A stretch of 47,407 nucleotides of DNA from a bacterium ADurb.Bin236 (GCA_002069885.1 MWCD01000030.1:1-47407), one strand, 5' to 3'. Numbered from the stretch's first letter, positions 23,840 through 32,129 are shown. The notes: generated by a model from the letters alone, not told the origin. Program-made: numbers and translations.

Positions 23840-24835
23840 TCATTCCGGGTCGGGATATCCGGGTTCGCCGTTGCGCAACGTCGCCTCAATCATCTTTCCA
23901 GTCGCGGGGTCGGGCGACGCCACGAACGCCACCGTCTGGGATATCCTTTCCCCGGCAGGCGAGATATTCGCCGCCGCCGCAGTGTAATATATCTCCGGCA
24001 AATCTATCGTTAGCGAGTATTTCCTCTCGCCGGTTATCGAGTCCCTGTGAACGATGGAGATAGACAGCGAACCGGGCGCGAGCGATTTCGACGGCGTCGC
24101 CGCGTCCGCCCCTCCCCACAGCCTCCTCGTGTCCGCGTCCGACCTCAGAGCGAAACTCGCAGTCCCCGCCGCCTCGAACCCTCGCGCGAACTGACCGCTC
24201 GCCCATCTCTCTCCGTTCAACGTCAGCGCCGACTCCACATTGTTGCTTATCTCAAGTCGGAAATCCTCGAAGTCCAGCCTGCCGACACCGTTGAAAACGA
24301 ACTCCACGTCCGCCGCCACCCACGCCCCGGCGCTCGCGTAAAAAGGCTCCGCCGGCGTCGCCGCCACTGGCCTCTGCGCCGTCATCCTCGCATCCATCTC
24401 CAGCGTCTCCCCCGGAGATATCGATATCGTCGCCGAGTCGACCGCGCACCCAAGCCAGTTCGCGCATCCTCCCTCGCCGTGCCCCACCTGCACAGTGAAA
24501 CTCGGCAAGTCCGGCGTCTGCGCGGGCGCGAACTTGTGCTCATACACTCCATCCTCCACAAGCGCGCTCTCCACCCGCCCGAACAACCCCTTCAGCAGCC
24601 ACGGCGTTATCCCCTCCGGCTTCATGTCCAGCGTCATTCCCCCGCTCGCCGTCACCGCTCCCGGATACGTCCTTCGCGCAAACCGCGTCCCGTTCGCCGT
24701 CGCCGGCCTCAGCGCCCCGTTGTCCATCCTGAACGACTCGCTCGAAATATCCCCGAACACAACGGGCGGCGTCGCCTCCGCTCCATATTCCGATTCCTGT
24801 TTCAGCCCCAAATGCCCAAGCATTCCTATAGTCAT
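23840..24835 (-). CDS. Major tail tube protein
   Basis: 331 residues, a size suited to a tube protein with an added Ig-like insertion. N-terminal GHLGLKQESEYGAEATPPV is the usual phage tail-tube opening, followed by ARRTYPGAVTASGGMTLDMK and WLLKGLFGRVES. The body is beta-rich with SATISISPGETLEMDARMTA, and EFVFNGVGRLDFEDFRLEIS mid-protein. It forms the hollow tail shaft. Its stop overlaps the region just before the G gene, and it is the first tail gene after the cargo islet. Confidence 0.75.
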   Translation of the reverse strand: MTIGMLGHLGLKQESEYGAEATPPVVFGDISSESFRMDNGALRPATANGTRFARRTYPGAVTASGGMTLDMKPEGITPWLLKGLFGRVESALVEDGVYEHKFAPAQTPDLPSFTVQVGHGEGGCANWLGCAVDSATISISPGETLEMDARMTAQRPVAATPAEPFYASAGAWVAADVEFVFNGVGRLDFEDFRLEISNNVESALTLNGERWASGQFARGFEAAGTASFALRSDADTRRLWGGADAATPSKSLAPGSLSISIVHRDSITGERKYSLTIDLPEIYYTAAAANISPAGERISQTVAFVASPDPATGKMIEATLRNGEPGYPDPE

Positions 24836-25194
24836 CTCCTTGCTCCTCCCCTATTAAATTGCGTCCGCGCGCCGCCTTCCCACTCGCGCACCTCCGAACG
24901 CTCTTTCGCTTGTTCGTAATATCAATTCAAATCCATCTTTAAGACTCGGGAGCGATTGTTCAGAGCGGATGAAATGCGAGACGCAAGGCGCATTTTTGCA
25001 GCAAATAGAACTTATGGTTCATGAACAAAAAATTCGGCGGCAACGACGCAGTTCGCCGCTATGAACAATCGCCCCGGTTCGCCAGTTCTATCGGCGAATC
25101 CGGGATCAATTCGGAACTTAAAAAACGACGCAGGCAATACTACAAAACCCTTCGCCTGTCTCCGTTTTGCTTCATGAATAAGTTTGTTTTGGAA
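24836..25194. other. Intergenic region with repeat R1
   Basis: No supported gene. A plus-strand frame at 25021-25260 has no SD. The right part holds a roughly 70-bp repeat (25100-25172) also found at 26836-26925, each lying 3' of a minus-strand cargo gene. Confidence 0.5.
25100..25172. repeat. Repeat R, copy R1
   Basis: Shares CAGGCAATACTACA exactly with 26880-26893, followed by an aligned TTCGcCTGT.TC...TTTT. Weaker similarity upstream includes CAATT...GAAC.CTTAAAA. Both copies lie just past the 3' ends of minus-strand cargo genes, and both keep an RQYY reading on the plus strand. Confidence 0.45.
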
Positions 25195-25920
25195 TTACTT
25201 CCCGGCGCGCATCGCTTTTATTCGCTCTTCGATGTCAGGCGGAGCCGGAGAATTCGTTAGCAGGCACGTCCGCGCTTCGTCATCCCGGCATCCGACGACA
25301 ACATAGTCTTTTTGACTTCGCCCCTCGGCGAAATCCCGCGCGCATTCTTCGTCCGTCTTCCCTCCGCACTTCTCGAGCGCTAAATAAACCGAGTCCGGCC
25401 TGCCTTTTTTCGCCCTCTTCGCCACCGCGCTTAAAGACACATAATACGCGTATCCGACTCGCAACCCTTGCGTCTTCACTCTCTCTCTATAACACTCAGG
25501 AGTCTGTCCAAACACAATCCTTGCCGCGATTTTTTGCTGATACATCGTGTCAACACAATCCTTCAGCCCCGCTTCTCTCAACTCGTCAAGCTCGAGGCTC
25601 TCAATTTCCCAATGACCGTCCGCTCCGTTTTCTTCGTAATTGAATACACTAATAGAGCCGACCCTTTTAGGAGAGGTCTCGAATTTCATGTCATCGGACA
25701 GATAGATTATTATATTCTCTCCGTCAAACCCCGCCGCCGCGTAATTCTCCCTATCTGTCTTCACACCCATTGGCGGACCAGCCAGACACTCCATTATTAT
25801 CATCAGCGCGAATATGACTGGTTGATACAACAAAACAAATAGCGCGACCACCGCCGTGGCAATGATTCCTTTCCATGTCGGACTTGCTTCTTTATACCTG
25901 TTATACATATCAATTATCAC
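25195..25920 (-). CDS. Membrane-anchored cargo protein, partner of the HExxH gene
   Basis: 241 residues from GTG 25920 (ATG 25908 is an alternative). After a short basic N-terminus there is a strong transmembrane segment (IIATAVVALFVLLYQPVIFA, extended to MIIMECLAG). The rest is soluble and mixed alpha/beta with several cysteines (LKDCVDTM, TPECYRE, LEKCGGKTDEEC, VVGCRDDEART). The protein is probably periplasmic or membrane-attached. It follows the HExxH gene by 31 bp, so both are likely co-transcribed. No family recognised. An immunity or anchoring role is inferred only from order. Confidence 0.65.
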   Translation of the reverse strand: MIIDMYNRYKEASPTWKGIIATAVVALFVLLYQPVIFALMIIMECLAGPPMGVKTDRENYAAAGFDGENIIIYLSDDMKFETSPKRVGSISVFNYEENGADGHWEIESLELDELREAGLKDCVDTMYQQKIAARIVFGQTPECYRERVKTQGLRVGYAYYVSLSAVAKRAKKGRPDSVYLALEKCGGKTDEECARDFAEGRSQKDYVVVGCRDDEARTCLLTNSPAPPDIEERIKAMRAGK

Positions 25921-25951
25921 TGCTTTCTCTGAGCGTCTCCTACGCCGCCTC

Positions 25952-26584
25952 TCAGTATCTCAACCAACGGCGTAATAATACATCTTTTCTTGCCTTTCCA
26001 TCGCCCTCATACATTTCCTTCGTCGGCAATCTTTTGTTTTCCATTATCCAATCCGCCTGAGCTTCCGGTGGCCAGATGTCCCACGGTATGCTTTTGCTTA
26101 TCAGATGTTTGTACGCATAAGGATCATAACTCAACCCGCCGGGCAATACGTCTGTCATCGTCTTTATGCAATGCTGACGTAATGCCCTTGTCGCATATCT
26201 AAACCCCATTCTGTTATTATACTGCCACACATGCGCCGCCTCATGAATCAAAACATCTTTGTTTACTTGACCGTCTTCTTCAATATCTCCCTCTACAACA
26301 CAAATTCTGTTGCCTACTCCCCTGCTGTAACCCAATATTGTGAAAACGCCTCCGATATGTACCCTTATTTTACCGTAATCCAACTCATTTCCAAACACAC
26401 TCACAAGTATCCTTTTCTCGTTGTCCGTCAAACCTCTTATTCGTCCTGTAATTCCTCCGACATCCGCCCCTTCAAATATATACTCTTGCAAAGCCAACTC
26501 GCTCTCGCTCAGCCCAAAATAGCGCCCGCCACACTCATGCAACTCCGTTGTGGAACATGTCTTTCTATCTTTTTTCTTCGTCAT
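25952..26584 (-). CDS. HExxH protein resembling Vgr-related/DUF4157-like metallopeptidases
   Basis: 210 residues from ATG 26584. The zinc-site motif is VLIHEAAHVWQYNN (His114, Glu115, His118), followed by GFRYATRALRQ, DPYAYKHLI and PEAQADWI. This combination of HExxHvWQ, a Y-x-Y segment and a later E-x-Q-A helix resembles Vgr-related proteins encoded beside type VI/contractile effectors. Two N-terminal cysteine pairs (TCSTTELHECGG) are of unknown use. There is no signal peptide. It sits in an AT-rich islet between neck and tail-tube genes, directly upstream of a membrane protein, which suggests cargo rather than virion structure. Activity unproven. Confidence 0.65.
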   Translation of the reverse strand: MTKKKDRKTCSTTELHECGGRYFGLSESELALQEYIFEGADVGGITGRIRGLTDNEKRILVSVFGNELDYGKIRVHIGGVFTILGYSRGVGNRICVVEGDIEEDGQVNKDVLIHEAAHVWQYNNRMGFRYATRALRQHCIKTMTDVLPGGLSYDPYAYKHLISKSIPWDIWPPEAQADWIMENKRLPTKEMYEGDGKARKDVLLRRWLRY

Positions 26585-26915
26585 AATATCATCCTTTATT
26601 TATTGCTCTTCATATATTACATCTGGTAGGAAAAGCGTATTATGCTTTCCATTCTTTCTTTTCATTAGAGGTAGTAATCCATGTTAATTCTGTTTTATTG
26701 TCTTTGCCTCTCATAAATAGGTCCCCGATTTCGGGACTGTTGAAAAAAAACGGAATCAGGAAATATATTGATGCGACCGAAAAAACACTTGGGAAACAAT
26801 ATTTGTTCATTGGTTTTCCTGCTAATCGCCGAAGACATCTCGTTTTTAGGCAATTGTAGAGAACGCTTAAAATATCAATACAGGCAATACTACATACGAT
26901 TCGGCTGTGTCTATT
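26585..26915. other. AT-rich intergenic region with repeat R2
   Basis: No gene supported. AT-rich, with repeat R2 (26836-26925) at the 3' end of the two-helix membrane protein gene. A promoter for the HExxH gene could lie here, but no clear boxes were found. Confidence 0.5.
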
Positions 26916-26925
26916 TTAAGGCGAG
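26836..26925. repeat. Repeat R, copy R2
   Basis: Second copy of the repeat described at 25100-25172, containing CAGGCAATACTACA, then TTCGGCTGTGTC and TTTT. It runs into the stop of the 26916-27152 gene. Confidence 0.45.
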
Positions 26926-27152
26926 TTGAGTTTTTGCCTAATTTCAATCATCAGTTGAATTATTAAAACCACCACGCCGAAAAAAACGTAAACAAACCAT
27001 AAGAAAAACATGTATACCCATAAACCATACGCGAAATCGCCATTAAAAGGCGGGACATAAACTACTAATATAAGCGCCAAAACCACGATCAATGAATAGA
27101 CTAGACCAAGCTTTGCCCACTTGTTCAGCAACTTTCTGAGATCTGCTTTCAT
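26916..27152 (-). CDS. Small two-helix membrane protein
   Basis: 78 residues: basic N-terminus (KADLRKLLNKWAK), helix 1 (LVYSLIVVLALILVVYVPPF), a short loop, helix 2 (VYMFFLWFVYVFFGVVVLII) and a basic end. GAGAGGCG is 3 bp before the ATG, just after the upstream gene's stop. It is the distal gene of a two-gene unit with the Trp/Tyr-rich protein. Two-helix proteins of this size occur as immunity proteins, holins or small anchors. Nothing in the sequence decides between them. Confidence 0.65.
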   Translation of the reverse strand: MKADLRKLLNKWAKLGLVYSLIVVLALILVVYVPPFNGDFAYGLWVYMFFLWFVYVFFGVVVLIIQLMIEIRQKLNSP

Positions 27153-27161
27153 AAACGCCTC

Positions 27162-27722
27162 TCACCATGGTGTTTGCGGAGCCGGTGTGCCGATGAGAAA
27201 TGAATCTAGAATTATATGTCCTCCCCCTATGACTGGTACTGTCACAAAATTTTCAACATACCAAATGCGCTCTTCCGGGGGGCCGATATATTTGTATCGT
27301 TTCGTTGCTTCTTGTGCCCACTTATGTGTGGCTTGTTCCCAATCAAAACATACAAAACCCCTTCTGCCGCGTGAAGCATAGAACTTTGCCGCTTCAATAG
27401 CTGGCATTGGAGATGTATGATGATAATATGCATGCCATCTTACCCATTTAGCATATTCTTCTTTGAATTGCCTAATCTCTCGTGACACATCTGGACGAGG
27501 CTTATACCTTCTCTCGCCCTTGTTCCTATCCATTTCAAGCCGATTATAATAATCAGGTCTTCTTACATCATTTGGTCTAGGTTTCCAATGAGTAGCGTCT
27601 AATGGTAGAGCCGCCGTTTCGTTATAAAAGTATTCCCCATTCTCTGGATTCGCGCATTTCGCGGTGGAGATGTCAGGACCGCAAACGATGTATTCTCTGA
27701 ATCGGTTTTTCATCTCTCCCAT
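27162..27722 (-). CDS. Trp/Tyr-rich protein of unknown function (possible effector)
   Basis: 186 residues, no signal peptide or membrane helix. It is unusually rich in Trp, Tyr, Arg and Pro: THWKPRPNDVRRPDYYNRLE, KWVRWHAYYHHTSPMPAIEA, FDWEQATHKWAQEATKRYKY. The C-terminus is hydrophobic and beta-like (VPVIGGGHIILDSFLIG). No known domain is recognised. The gene is AT-rich relative to the virion genes, starts the cargo islet, and is followed after 9 bp by a two-helix membrane protein. A toxin/immunity reading is possible but unproven. Confidence 0.6.
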   Translation of the reverse strand: MGEMKNRFREYIVCGPDISTAKCANPENGEYFYNETAALPLDATHWKPRPNDVRRPDYYNRLEMDRNKGERRYKPRPDVSREIRQFKEEYAKWVRWHAYYHHTSPMPAIEAAKFYASRGRRGFVCFDWEQATHKWAQEATKRYKYIGPPEERIWYVENFVTVPVIGGGHIILDSFLIGTPAPQTPW

Positions 27723-27793
27723 ATTATACTCCTTTCAACCGACTCATCTAACGACAATGAGATATTATTTGTTGCGTAATATCTAACCATTAA

Positions 27794-27820
27794 AAGCGTC
27801 CGCATGTAAAACCGACGCTT
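27794..27820 (-). terminator. Possible terminator after the second neck gene
   Basis: AAGCGTCGG / cGGACGCTT stem with TTAA following on the minus strand, about 25 bp past the stop of the 27845-28288 gene. It would separate neck genes from the cargo islet. Confidence 0.45.
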
Positions 27821-27844
27821 ACGCTGCGCAGTCTGCGACATAGT

Positions 27845-28288
27845 CTAAAGCGCCGCCAAAAGTTTTGCGATGATCGTCACTTGTCCGATATGAATGGTTT
27901 CTCCCTTGTCACTCAGTATGTCGGGATTGCTTTTCGTGAGATATGAGGGACTCGAACACATGTTGACTCTGCGCCCCCTCAGCGCGTCGCAGATGTCGTC
28001 GCAAAGCTCGACTATTCCAACGCCGCCGCACTCCGCGCCCTCGCGCGCGACTCCCGGCGCAAGACTCTTCGTTCCCGCGATTATTTCTATCATGTATGTC
28101 AGAACCACGCTTCCGGTCGTCGCCTTGTCCTGCCTTATGTGAAAATTGCCGACATCGATAAACGGAAATATCTTTCGCGACACGCTCATGTCTCCGTGCG
28201 ATATTCTTTTAACGTATGAGGAAAGCTTCGGGTCGCTTTTCAGCGCTTCAAGAATGTTGTCCAGAATTTCTTTGTTGTCTATTTTCAT
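27845..28288 (-). CDS. Neck/tail-terminator-like protein, paralogue 2
   Basis: 147 residues from ATG 28288 (AAGGAG upstream); earlier in-frame starts overlap the previous gene and are rejected. N-terminal KEILDNILEALKSDPKLSSY, then KRISHGDMSVSRKIFPFIDV, match the paralogue immediately upstream. Size and place after a Gp36-like adaptor fit tail-completion/terminator proteins (Mu gp37-like position). The C-terminal half diverges (ICDALRGRRVN, SYLTKSNPDILSDK). Confidence 0.65.
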   Translation of the reverse strand: MKIDNKEILDNILEALKSDPKLSSYVKRISHGDMSVSRKIFPFIDVGNFHIRQDKATTGSVVLTYMIEIIAGTKSLAPGVAREGAECGGVGIVELCDDICDALRGRRVNMCSSPSYLTKSNPDILSDKGETIHIGQVTIIAKLLAAL

Positions 28289-28326
28289 GGTCCGGCGCTC
28301 CTTATCGTCAACCTCTTCATTTCGTT

Positions 28327-28797
28327 TCAAGCGGATTGCTTGTCTGTCGCTGTCATTCCGCTCAGCGAGACTTCGCAGGCCCACGACCTGCCACCGGAGC
28401 CGGATTTGTGCGCGGTGGACGAATTCAGCAGTTTGACAGGAGCCTCGAACGCGCCCCCGAAATCGTTCATCACGACCGCGTTAAGGATGTCCGCGTTTAG
28501 TTGCAGTATTCCTTTCGCTCCGGATGTTTCATCTCCCGCGTGCGCGGTCTCAGGCAGAGTGTGGAATGTCCCGCCGTATATGCGGACCGCGCAGTCGTTT
28601 CTCATCCGCCCCGCTTTCCCGATCGTCAACGCTTCGGCTTCGTTCTCTACCGCGTCCACCGACACAAAAGGAAAGATATTCCTCGCCGAATCAATTCCGC
28701 CCGCCGAGAACTTCTTCACGTATCCCGACAGGGCGGCATCCGCCTTGAGGCAGCTCAACACTTTTTCCGTGATTTCCTTCCCGCTGAACGTTCCCAT
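28327..28797 (-). CDS. Neck/tail-terminator-like protein, paralogue 1
   Basis: 156 residues. KEITEKVLSCLKADAALSGY, then KKFSAGGIDSARNIFPFVSV, parallel the next gene; the rest is alpha/beta with LQLNADILNAVVMND. It probably caps the tail tube or connects it to the head. Having two adjacent diverged copies suggests a local duplication, either hetero-oligomeric or with one copy specialised. Confidence 0.65.
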   Translation of the reverse strand: MGTFSGKEITEKVLSCLKADAALSGYVKKFSAGGIDSARNIFPFVSVDAVENEAEALTIGKAGRMRNDCAVRIYGGTFHTLPETAHAGDETSGAKGILQLNADILNAVVMNDFGGAFEAPVKLLNSSTAHKSGSGGRSWACEVSLSGMTATDKQSA

Positions 28798-28892
28798 AAT
28801 TCTCTCCCATGCTTATTATCTCTTCCCGATTGTCTCAAACAATCGTCAGCGATTCATGTCTGATTGTATGATGCTTCCGCCGTTCTTCTCGC

Positions 28893-29366
28893 TCACCAAT
28901 TCTCCATCGTGCCCTCGAACGGCTCGCAGACGCTGGCGCCGCCTGATGTGCGCTCGACGGTGAAAATCCTGTCCTGATTCGGAGTGGTGGTGGAAACTTT
29001 GGAGTCCATGCCGTAACCGGAGCCGGACGCCAAAGCTCCTCCGCTCTCGACCAATTTATCGAGCAGTTCGAGCGGGCGTTTGTAAAACTTGTCCACCCAT
29101 TCTGAGTCGTTCGGCGCGCTTCCTGTAAAGAGCCGCCGCAACAGAAAATACGTCGCCAGATCGTCCGATATCCCGTTCACGACGGCTGGCGGAGAGGAGA
29201 GAGGAAGAGCCGCGAATCCGACGGCGGCGGCAAGCCGGGCGTCGATTATCGCGTCCGCTGCGGCGCGGCAGTCGGCGGCCATATCCTCGGTTATCGCCTC
29301 GCATACGACTAGGTCCGCATAATCTATCAGGTTGTTGCTGATTCCGTTTTCAGTTCCGTAAGACAT
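28893..29366 (-). CDS. Head-tail adaptor, Gp36-like (DUF1320-type)
   Basis: 157 residues. A mostly helical N-terminal domain (LIDYADLVVCEAITEDMAAD, then AADAIIDARLAAAVGFAALP) is followed by ISDDLATYFLLRRLF, which matches Mu Gp36-type connectors (I..y...R...P....P..v...a.dla.y.l.rr). The C-terminus is an unstructured Gly/Ser/Thr tail. It would sit below the portal. Its place before the neck genes agrees. Confidence 0.65.
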   Translation of the reverse strand: MSYGTENGISNNLIDYADLVVCEAITEDMAADCRAAADAIIDARLAAAVGFAALPLSSPPAVVNGISDDLATYFLLRRLFTGSAPNDSEWVDKFYKRPLELLDKLVESGGALASGSGYGMDSKVSTTTPNQDRIFTVERTSGGASVCEPFEGTMENW

Positions 29367-29430
29367 GTGAGTCCTCCTTAGCTCCGGCCGCCTTGCGGCA
29401 GGGCAATGTCGCTATTTATTCATTCATGCG

Positions 29431-29464
29431 AAAAAAGCCGGGCGCGGCGCGGGGCCGCGCCCGG
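29431..29464 (-). terminator. Strong rho-independent terminator of the capsid operon
   Basis: On the minus strand CCGGGCGCGG, loop, CCGCGCCCGGC then TTTTTT. It lies 11 bp past the stop of the 460-aa gene and separates capsid genes from adaptor and tail genes. Confidence 0.9.
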
Positions 29465-29474
29465 AAACAATCGC

Positions 29475-30857
29475 TTATTCCTCGGCGTACAACAGGGCGG
29501 CTGTGGCGGTTCCGCCTGTTTCATTTTCGACGGCGACGGCGAGCGCGGCTCTCCCCCCTGCGGGACAATGCGCCCTGCCGACCACCTCCAACACGGACGG
29601 CGTCTCGGACAATATGACCGGGTACGCGTCCGCTCCGTCTATCTTCAACATGCAACGCAACTTGTTGTCCGCTCCGGCGGCCGCAAACTCCCCGGCAACT
29701 CCGATGACAAGAATGTCTCGCTGCGGCGTGAAAGAGAACACTTCCGCGCCTTCCGGAAACGACGTTCCGGAGCCAGCCACGCTTGTTTCGACAGCGCCGC
29801 CGAAAGCGTCCGCGTTGAAGACATAGTCTTCCTCCGCCCCCGCCGCCGCGAACAGCGACGGAACTCTGATTATCCGCATCAGCATTGATGCCATCGGCCC
29901 CGCGCTCAGGCTTTCCAGCAAGTCGTCTATCTGGTCCGCCGGGCACAGCAGCGTCAGCCGCAGCCACCCCAGTTCCATCGCGTCGGCGTCAATCTCCACC
30001 AGTAGCGCGTCGATGTCCTGAAGCCCGTCGAGTATCGGCGTTTCCTCATCCAGCAACTCTTCCGGCTCGGAGTCCGCCGCCACCCGCGCTCCCCATCCTG
30101 TCACTCCGTATCCGCCGCTCACATAATGGCAGAAGTTGGAAACCGGATACTGTCCGGGATCGTCCGTGTAGTCGTTTCCGTCGAACGACAGCGCGGAGCA
30201 GTATCCCTCGAAGACTTCGCTGACATCGTTCCACACGATGGAGGGAGTAGACATTCTTGCGCCGCCCGCGCCGTCGCCGCCCCATAACGCGGGGGCGTCG
30301 CCTTCGACAGGACTCCATTCGATGACGGGTTCCGGGAGAGGTCTGTCTCCGCCTCGCCCGTCGCCGCCCCAGAGAGCCGCGCCGGCGGCCGTTATCGCGG
30401 CAGTGTTCACCGGGCCGAAGTCGGCGCCCGGCCCTTCCGGCGCAGCGAAAACGCTCATTATCACAAGGTCGGCAGTCGCCTCAAGAGTCTCGGCCACGGA
30501 GTTCGGACACACTATCGTCGCGCGCGATTCCCCGTCCGTCACAAGCGCTATCGCCAGAGGCCCGCTCTCGCCGGTTATCCCCGACGCCATCAAGTTGTGC
30601 GGCTCGTCGGCTATGATCGCGAACATCTGCTCCGTCCCCATGAATACCATCGTTCCGGGGCCGTCCGAAGAGTGGTTATACACCGCTCCGTTGAATTCGA
30701 GCGCGCAACTGAGCGCCCTGTAGTCCTCCCTCGCAGCGTTCCACGTGATCGTCGGAAGAGCCACAGGCTCGACCTCGCCCGCGCTCCCATCGGACTGATA
30801 CAGCCTTGTCGTTTTCACTGCCATTCCGTCCCTGTCGTAACTCGTTCTTTTTCCCAT
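29475..30857 (-). CDS. 460-aa capsid-adjacent protein with duplicated 120-aa module
   Basis: Two tandem modules are visible. Module 1: LPTITWNAAREDY, CALEFNGAVY, then LAIALVTDGESRATIVCPNS. Module 2: TPSIVWNDVSEVF, CSALSFDGNDY, then WLRLTLLCPADQIDDLLESL. The linker carries two WGGDGxGG runs. The C-terminal 130 residues are a separate beta-rich domain (EVFSFTPQRDILVIGVAGEF). A related module occurs in the giant tail protein. Its position between capsid and adaptor, plus a terminator after it, suggests a head fibre or head decoration. No known family was recognised. Confidence 0.65.
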   Translation of the reverse strand: MGKRTSYDRDGMAVKTTRLYQSDGSAGEVEPVALPTITWNAAREDYRALSCALEFNGAVYNHSSDGPGTMVFMGTEQMFAIIADEPHNLMASGITGESGPLAIALVTDGESRATIVCPNSVAETLEATADLVIMSVFAAPEGPGADFGPVNTAAITAAGAALWGGDGRGGDRPLPEPVIEWSPVEGDAPALWGGDGAGGARMSTPSIVWNDVSEVFEGYCSALSFDGNDYTDDPGQYPVSNFCHYVSGGYGVTGWGARVAADSEPEELLDEETPILDGLQDIDALLVEIDADAMELGWLRLTLLCPADQIDDLLESLSAGPMASMLMRIIRVPSLFAAAGAEEDYVFNADAFGGAVETSVAGSGTSFPEGAEVFSFTPQRDILVIGVAGEFAAAGADNKLRCMLKIDGADAYPVILSETPSVLEVVGRAHCPAGGRAALAVAVENETGGTATAALLYAEE

Positions 30858-31172
30858 TGTTATTCACCCCTGTTTTCCCGCGCCACAAGCCCGCGCGTAT
30901 AAAATATGTATTTCCGAAACTCAGGTTGTTTTTGTATCCCGCAAGTGATTATTCGTCTTTTCATTCTGAAAAAAACATTCTTCCGGGAAGGCAGGCTAAT
31001 CCTTCGGTCTATGCGGGATGCTCGAGGATCACGGGTCCGGGGCCGCGCCGCGCGCGGGGGAAATCATCCCCTCGCCTCGCCGCCTAAGGGCTTGCCGTCC
31101 TCCCGGAAGAATGTAGTTGAAATAAAGTCGGAGCCGGGCCTTCAAAAAAGGGCGCGGTTCGGGTCATCCGGC
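30858..31172. other. Intergenic region with long inverted repeat after the capsid gene
   Basis: No gene supported. It holds the 30969-31114 long inverted repeat and GC-rich inner hairpins. Antisense frames over this area are by-products. Confidence 0.6.
30969..31114 (-). terminator. Long-stem terminator/attenuator after the major capsid gene
   Basis: On the minus strand CATTCTTCCGGGAGG (31099-31113) pairs with CCTTCCCGGAAGAATG (30976-30991), followed by seven T. The roughly 107-nt loop is itself structured and partly complementary. It probably limits read-through from the highly expressed capsid gene. Confidence 0.6.
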
Positions 31173-32129
31173 CTACATCGCGACGGCGTCCTTGATGAGG
31201 TAGCCGCAGTATTCGCTGACGACTTTCTCGACGATGATTTCGGAAACCTCGACGGCGTCGCTCTTGCGGCCGTCCTCGCGCCATTTGGCGACTTGGCGCG
31301 GCTGGCTCTGGAACGTCAGGCCGAAGGTCATTGTTCTAGGCGTGCGCGGGTTGGGAGCCACATACGCCACAAGAACGTTTCCGCCCCATACGTCGGAAGC
31401 CGCGAAAGGTTGTCCCTCCTCGGCGGAGTCGAACACCGCGCCGGGGATCAGCACCCGAAGGTTCCACAGGGCCGGGGGCAGGTCCCCGTTGACCAGAAGC
31501 GTGTTGTCGGTGTACTTGATAAGTTCCCGCACTGCGGGGTCGCGCTTGACGCATTTTGCCACCGCCGCCGGGATGACCACCACGTTAGGCTCGCGCCCGA
31601 TCGATCCGCGCACCGCTTCCTTCGCCGCGTCTATCCTCGACTCGATGGCGTCCTCCTTGGAATCGCTGTCGAACGAGGCGTCGTTCCACTGCCGGGAGCC
31701 GCTCAGTTCGATGAAGTTGCCGGAGAGCGCAAACGTCGCAGTGTCGCACAGAATGTCGGCAACGCGCTTCTCGCGGTTCAGCATCAGCATGTTGGTCAAA
31801 TTTTCGGCGACATCGAAGTCGGGGGCCAGCGGGGCGTCCGCGTTGCGCCTCTCGCGGTCGCTCACCAAGTCGGCCAGCGCCCGCTCCTCGCACCTGTATG
31901 TCGGGGTCGACTCGATTTTCCATGAATCGATGAAGTTCGTGTCCGCCTTTTCGGCGCGCAGGTCCCGAGTCGTCCTGAAGTCCTGCCTGCCATAAACGAA
32001 ATAGGCGTCGCTGTCTTTCGCCACGTCGATGCGCGGCATGATCAGGTCCGCTATCAGCGCCCCGTTGGAGTGCTTCAACGAAAAATTCGTCAGAGCCTGA
32101 TCGATGTGAATCGTTCCTCTGTTGCTCAT
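31173..32129 (-). CDS. Major capsid protein
   Basis: 318 residues, HK97-fold capsid of the GpE/DUF5309-like type. N-terminal HIDQALTNFSLKHSNGALIA, then DLIMPRIDVAKDSDAYFVYG, and ADLVSDRERRNADAPLAPDF are the usual pattern, followed by NLTNMLMLNREKRVADIL. The C-terminal YVAPNPRTPRTMTFGLTF, then ESEYCGYLIKD-like strands, fit the outer domain. It builds the icosahedral shell. SD GAGGAGGCGGG. It follows the decoration gene by 56 bp. Confidence 0.85.
   Translation of the reverse strand: MSNRGTIHIDQALTNFSLKHSNGALIADLIMPRIDVAKDSDAYFVYGRQDFRTTRDLRAEKADTNFIDSWKIESTPTYRCEERALADLVSDRERRNADAPLAPDFDVAENLTNMLMLNREKRVADILCDTATFALSGNFIELSGSRQWNDASFDSDSKEDAIESRIDAAKEAVRGSIGREPNVVVIPAAVAKCVKRDPAVRELIKYTDNTLLVNGDLPPALWNLRVLIPGAVFDSAEEGQPFAASDVWGGNVLVAYVAPNPRTPRTMTFGLTFQSQPRQVAKWREDGRKSDAVEVSEIIVEKVVSEYCGYLIKDAVAM

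Noticed and set aside
25021-25260. 79-codon plus-strand frame
   Set aside because: No SD, overlaps the end of the membrane cargo gene, and its similarity is confined to repeat R.
30906-31995. Plus-strand frames opposite the capsid gene
   Set aside because: The capsid motifs and SD are on the minus strand; the antisense product is not protein-like.
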